From: Arthrospiribacter ruber
GTDB lineage: Bacteria; Bacteroidota; Bacteroidia; Cytophagales; Cyclobacteriaceae
DNA: 64,000 nucleotides
Direction of reading: 5' to 3'
NCBI RefSeq assembly: GCF_019343195.1
Contig: NZ_RPHB01000010.1
Coordinates: forward strand, 62,001 to 126,000
How positions within the stretch are numbered: the first letter of the stretch is position 1; every line of letters starts with the position of its first letter. Shown piece after piece: positions 62,545-64,000 of this stretch. The notes beneath the pieces were generated by a model. That model was not told the origin of the DNA, ran no database searches, and saw only the letters and a list, made by a program, of their open reading frames with translations. A program made the position numbers and the translations under genes.

Positions 62545-64000
62545 ATGGAAAAATTCAGAGCTTTCACTACGATGGTATTCCCCCAAAGATTTGATGGGAA
62601 AAACCTTCATGTCAATATAGTCATCATACCCAGGAACCATAATCCATTTGAAGCCTTTCAGGTAGGACTCAGCCCGCTACAGGAAGTGCCTCCATTTGCC
62701 GAGCTACAGCCCGAGTTTTCATTGGCTTTTGTCAGGGGTTTGGATGATTTTCCCCTTAGCAATGCGTCAGCAGCCCAGCGGCAGCCCAGAATGGTCAGCG
62801 CAGACATCAAGCCCAGTAACAGAAAGCTGGAAACCATCCAGGCCATTGCGGAGATTTTTGGAGTGGTTAATATTTCTGATACCGGAGATAGGCTTGGGGA
62901 CGTGCTCCCCTTAAACCTGAGTGTGAAAAAATTCCTTCCCGAGAGTTATCGGAAGAGTTTCAATTTTACCCGGCCTGCACATCCCAACGCAGTGACGGAT
63001 GACAGTTATGAATGCGCACTCAAAAAAGAAGTAGACGAAATCACCGATTATCAGCCCAAGAAGGAATTGAGTTGGGGAAAAGTATTTGCGTATATCCTCA
63101 AACAACCACTTTTAGCAGAGGCATGTGGGATGATTTATGAGTCCAGTATAGAGTTGGAAGCAGATGAGATTACTAATGGAGGATACCTGTATGTGGAGGT
63201 CAACAATCAGGCTTGGTCTACAGTACAGGGCCTGTCACTGGAGCATGATGATGGTCCTCTGATCAAAAGGTACGCGGCCAGAATTCCAAAACTGGAGGAA
63301 GATAGTCCAAGACCGGTATTTGCTCCCATCCTTTTCCCGGTCTTGTACAGGAAAAGTGGGCAGACGGAATTTGAGGTTGTTCCCCCGGCCCCTTGGGATG
63401 CACTGTTCAGAGAAAGTATTGTTTACAATGATGGCTTTGCCAAAATAGTTCATGCTGGGCAGGCCGTGAGTACAGATATTCTTAAGGAAAATCCGGATGG
63501 TATCCATCCTCAATACGAGTCAGGAATCAGATTGGCCTGGGATGATGAACAGATTTTGATTTGGTATGTCAGGCAGTTGATAGAAAATGAAGCTGACACT
63601 CCCGGGAACGGAAAAAGAGTAGATGCTCCTCTTGGAGTTGCGGGTTACAAAATAGACGTAAGGGAGCAGATAGAGGGGGCGGAATGGGAAAACCTCAATA
63701 AGGCTTTTTATAACAAAGGAGTGCTTGCTCTTGCCGATACCTTGGAGGATAAGACCGTAGAATTGTCCCATCAGGTATATCCCTCCAAGAAGCGGACCCT
63801 ACAGCCCAACCCTTATTGGCTTCCCATGTATTTTGCCAATTGGATAGGAAAAAGTCTCGCAGTAGAAGACAGGGATGCCATTGAGATTTATAAGAATGAC
63901 AGGGATAACAAAGCAATAATTGATGATGAGGACAATCCTGAGGAAAAAGACAGGAGCACAGAGAAAAACGATGTGTTGGCTTCACCGGAAATCCATACTG
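62545..64000 (+). CDS. Large protein downstream of the giant gene, 5' part only, family not recognised
   Basis: The ATG at 62545, 31 bp after the giant gene's stop, opens a frame that runs without a stop to the end of the window (485 codons seen). It begins MEKFRAFTTMVFPQRFDGK and continues with NIVIIPRNHNPFEAF, LSWGKVFAYILKQPLLAEACG, WDDEQILIWYVRQLIENEA and ANWIGKSLAVEDRD. There is no signal peptide or membrane segment. The visible end (about 455-480) is rich in Asp, Glu and Lys. The N-termini MEKM and MEKF are similar by chance. The short gap suggests one operon with the giant gene. No function can be given. Confidence 0.8.
   Translation, partial: MEKFRAFTTMVFPQRFDGKNLHVNIVIIPRNHNPFEAFQVGLSPLQEVPPFAELQPEFSLAFVRGLDDFPLSNASAAQRQPRMVSADIKPSNRKLETIQAIAEIFGVVNISDTGDRLGDVLPLNLSVKKFLPESYRKSFNFTRPAHPNAVTDDSYECALKKEVDEITDYQPKKELSWGKVFAYILKQPLLAEACGMIYESSIELEADEITNGGYLYVEVNNQAWSTVQGLSLEHDDGPLIKRYAARIPKLEEDSPRPVFAPILFPVLYRKSGQTEFEVVPPAPWDALFRESIVYNDGFAKIVHAGQAVSTDILKENPDGIHPQYESGIRLAWDDEQILIWYVRQLIENEADTPGNGKRVDAPLGVAGYKIDVREQIEGAEWENLNKAFYNKGVLALADTLEDKTVELSHQVYPSKKRTLQPNPYWLPMYFANWIGKSLAVEDRDAIEIYKNDRDNKAIIDDEDNPEEKDRSTEKNDVLASPEIHT

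Overview
The window comes from a Bacteroidota chromosome, most likely of the order Cytophagales (Cyclobacteriaceae-like). The evidence is a full-length SprA translocon of the type IX secretion system, several families typical of the phylum (DUF4292, DUF4837, DUF4407, a proline-rich TonB with the C-terminal domain common in Bacteroidetes), and promoter-like TAnnTTTG boxes instead of sigma70 boxes. GC content is moderate. I see no tRNA, rRNA, CRISPR array, prophage or transposase gene. The family level is an inference; the phylum is well supported.

Layout. (1) 1-520: the 3' end of a kbl-like gene, a terminator, and a 125-bp MITE-like element with target-site duplication. (2) 521-16439, all on the minus strand: tatA, gatA, a LysM lytic transglycosylase, a DUF4837 lipoprotein, maeB, ruvA, sprA, gcvH, a VanZ-like gene and tonB, closely packed and probably one or a few long transcripts. 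(3) 16553-23193, minus strand: enoyl-CoA hydratase, a flippase, dut, a TPR protein, a DUF4292 lipoprotein and an EnvC-like murein hydrolase activator, behind a good Bacteroidetes-type promoter. (4) 23422-31618: icd, typA, an OmpA-like protein, and a PadR regulator followed by three small paralogous membrane proteins with HAAS-like N-termini. (5) 31977-39159: a small family of outer-membrane beta-barrel paralogues including a decayed partial copy, glutaminase, and a two-gene envelope operon whose second product is a long OmpA-like protein. (6) 39319-46140: a thiamine-binding-type protein, DUF4407, DUF5995, a VIT/CCC1 transporter, and an acetaldehyde dehydrogenase/DUF779/AraC module. (7) 46601-56560: a GT2 plus LAB_N-LAB_N-ArnT-like pair for lipid glycosylation, a Tat-type TIM-barrel protein, a LOG-family protein, and a TonB receptor/ZIP/SLC13 cluster. 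(8) 57156-64000: a 1785-residue protein and the start of a second large protein, neither of which I recognise.

The most unusual material falls into three groups. First, the last 7 kb is an apparent operon of giant, leaderless proteins of unknown family; it is the best candidate here for an undescribed system. Second, four intergenic sites carry arrays of degenerate 7-bp units of the form GANNNNA (or GANNNNN), kept in strict phase for 8 to 12 units, two of them starting at or within 2 bp of a stop codon. Third, three copies of a composite palindromic element made of six short hairpins occur in two intergenic regions.

Working together: the long minus-strand clusters centre on envelope biogenesis (protein secretion by T9SS and Tat, peptidoglycan remodelling, TonB energy transduction, polysaccharide export) mixed with housekeeping genes. 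The right half is a mosaic of small transporter, stress and envelope modules separated by repeat-bearing gaps.
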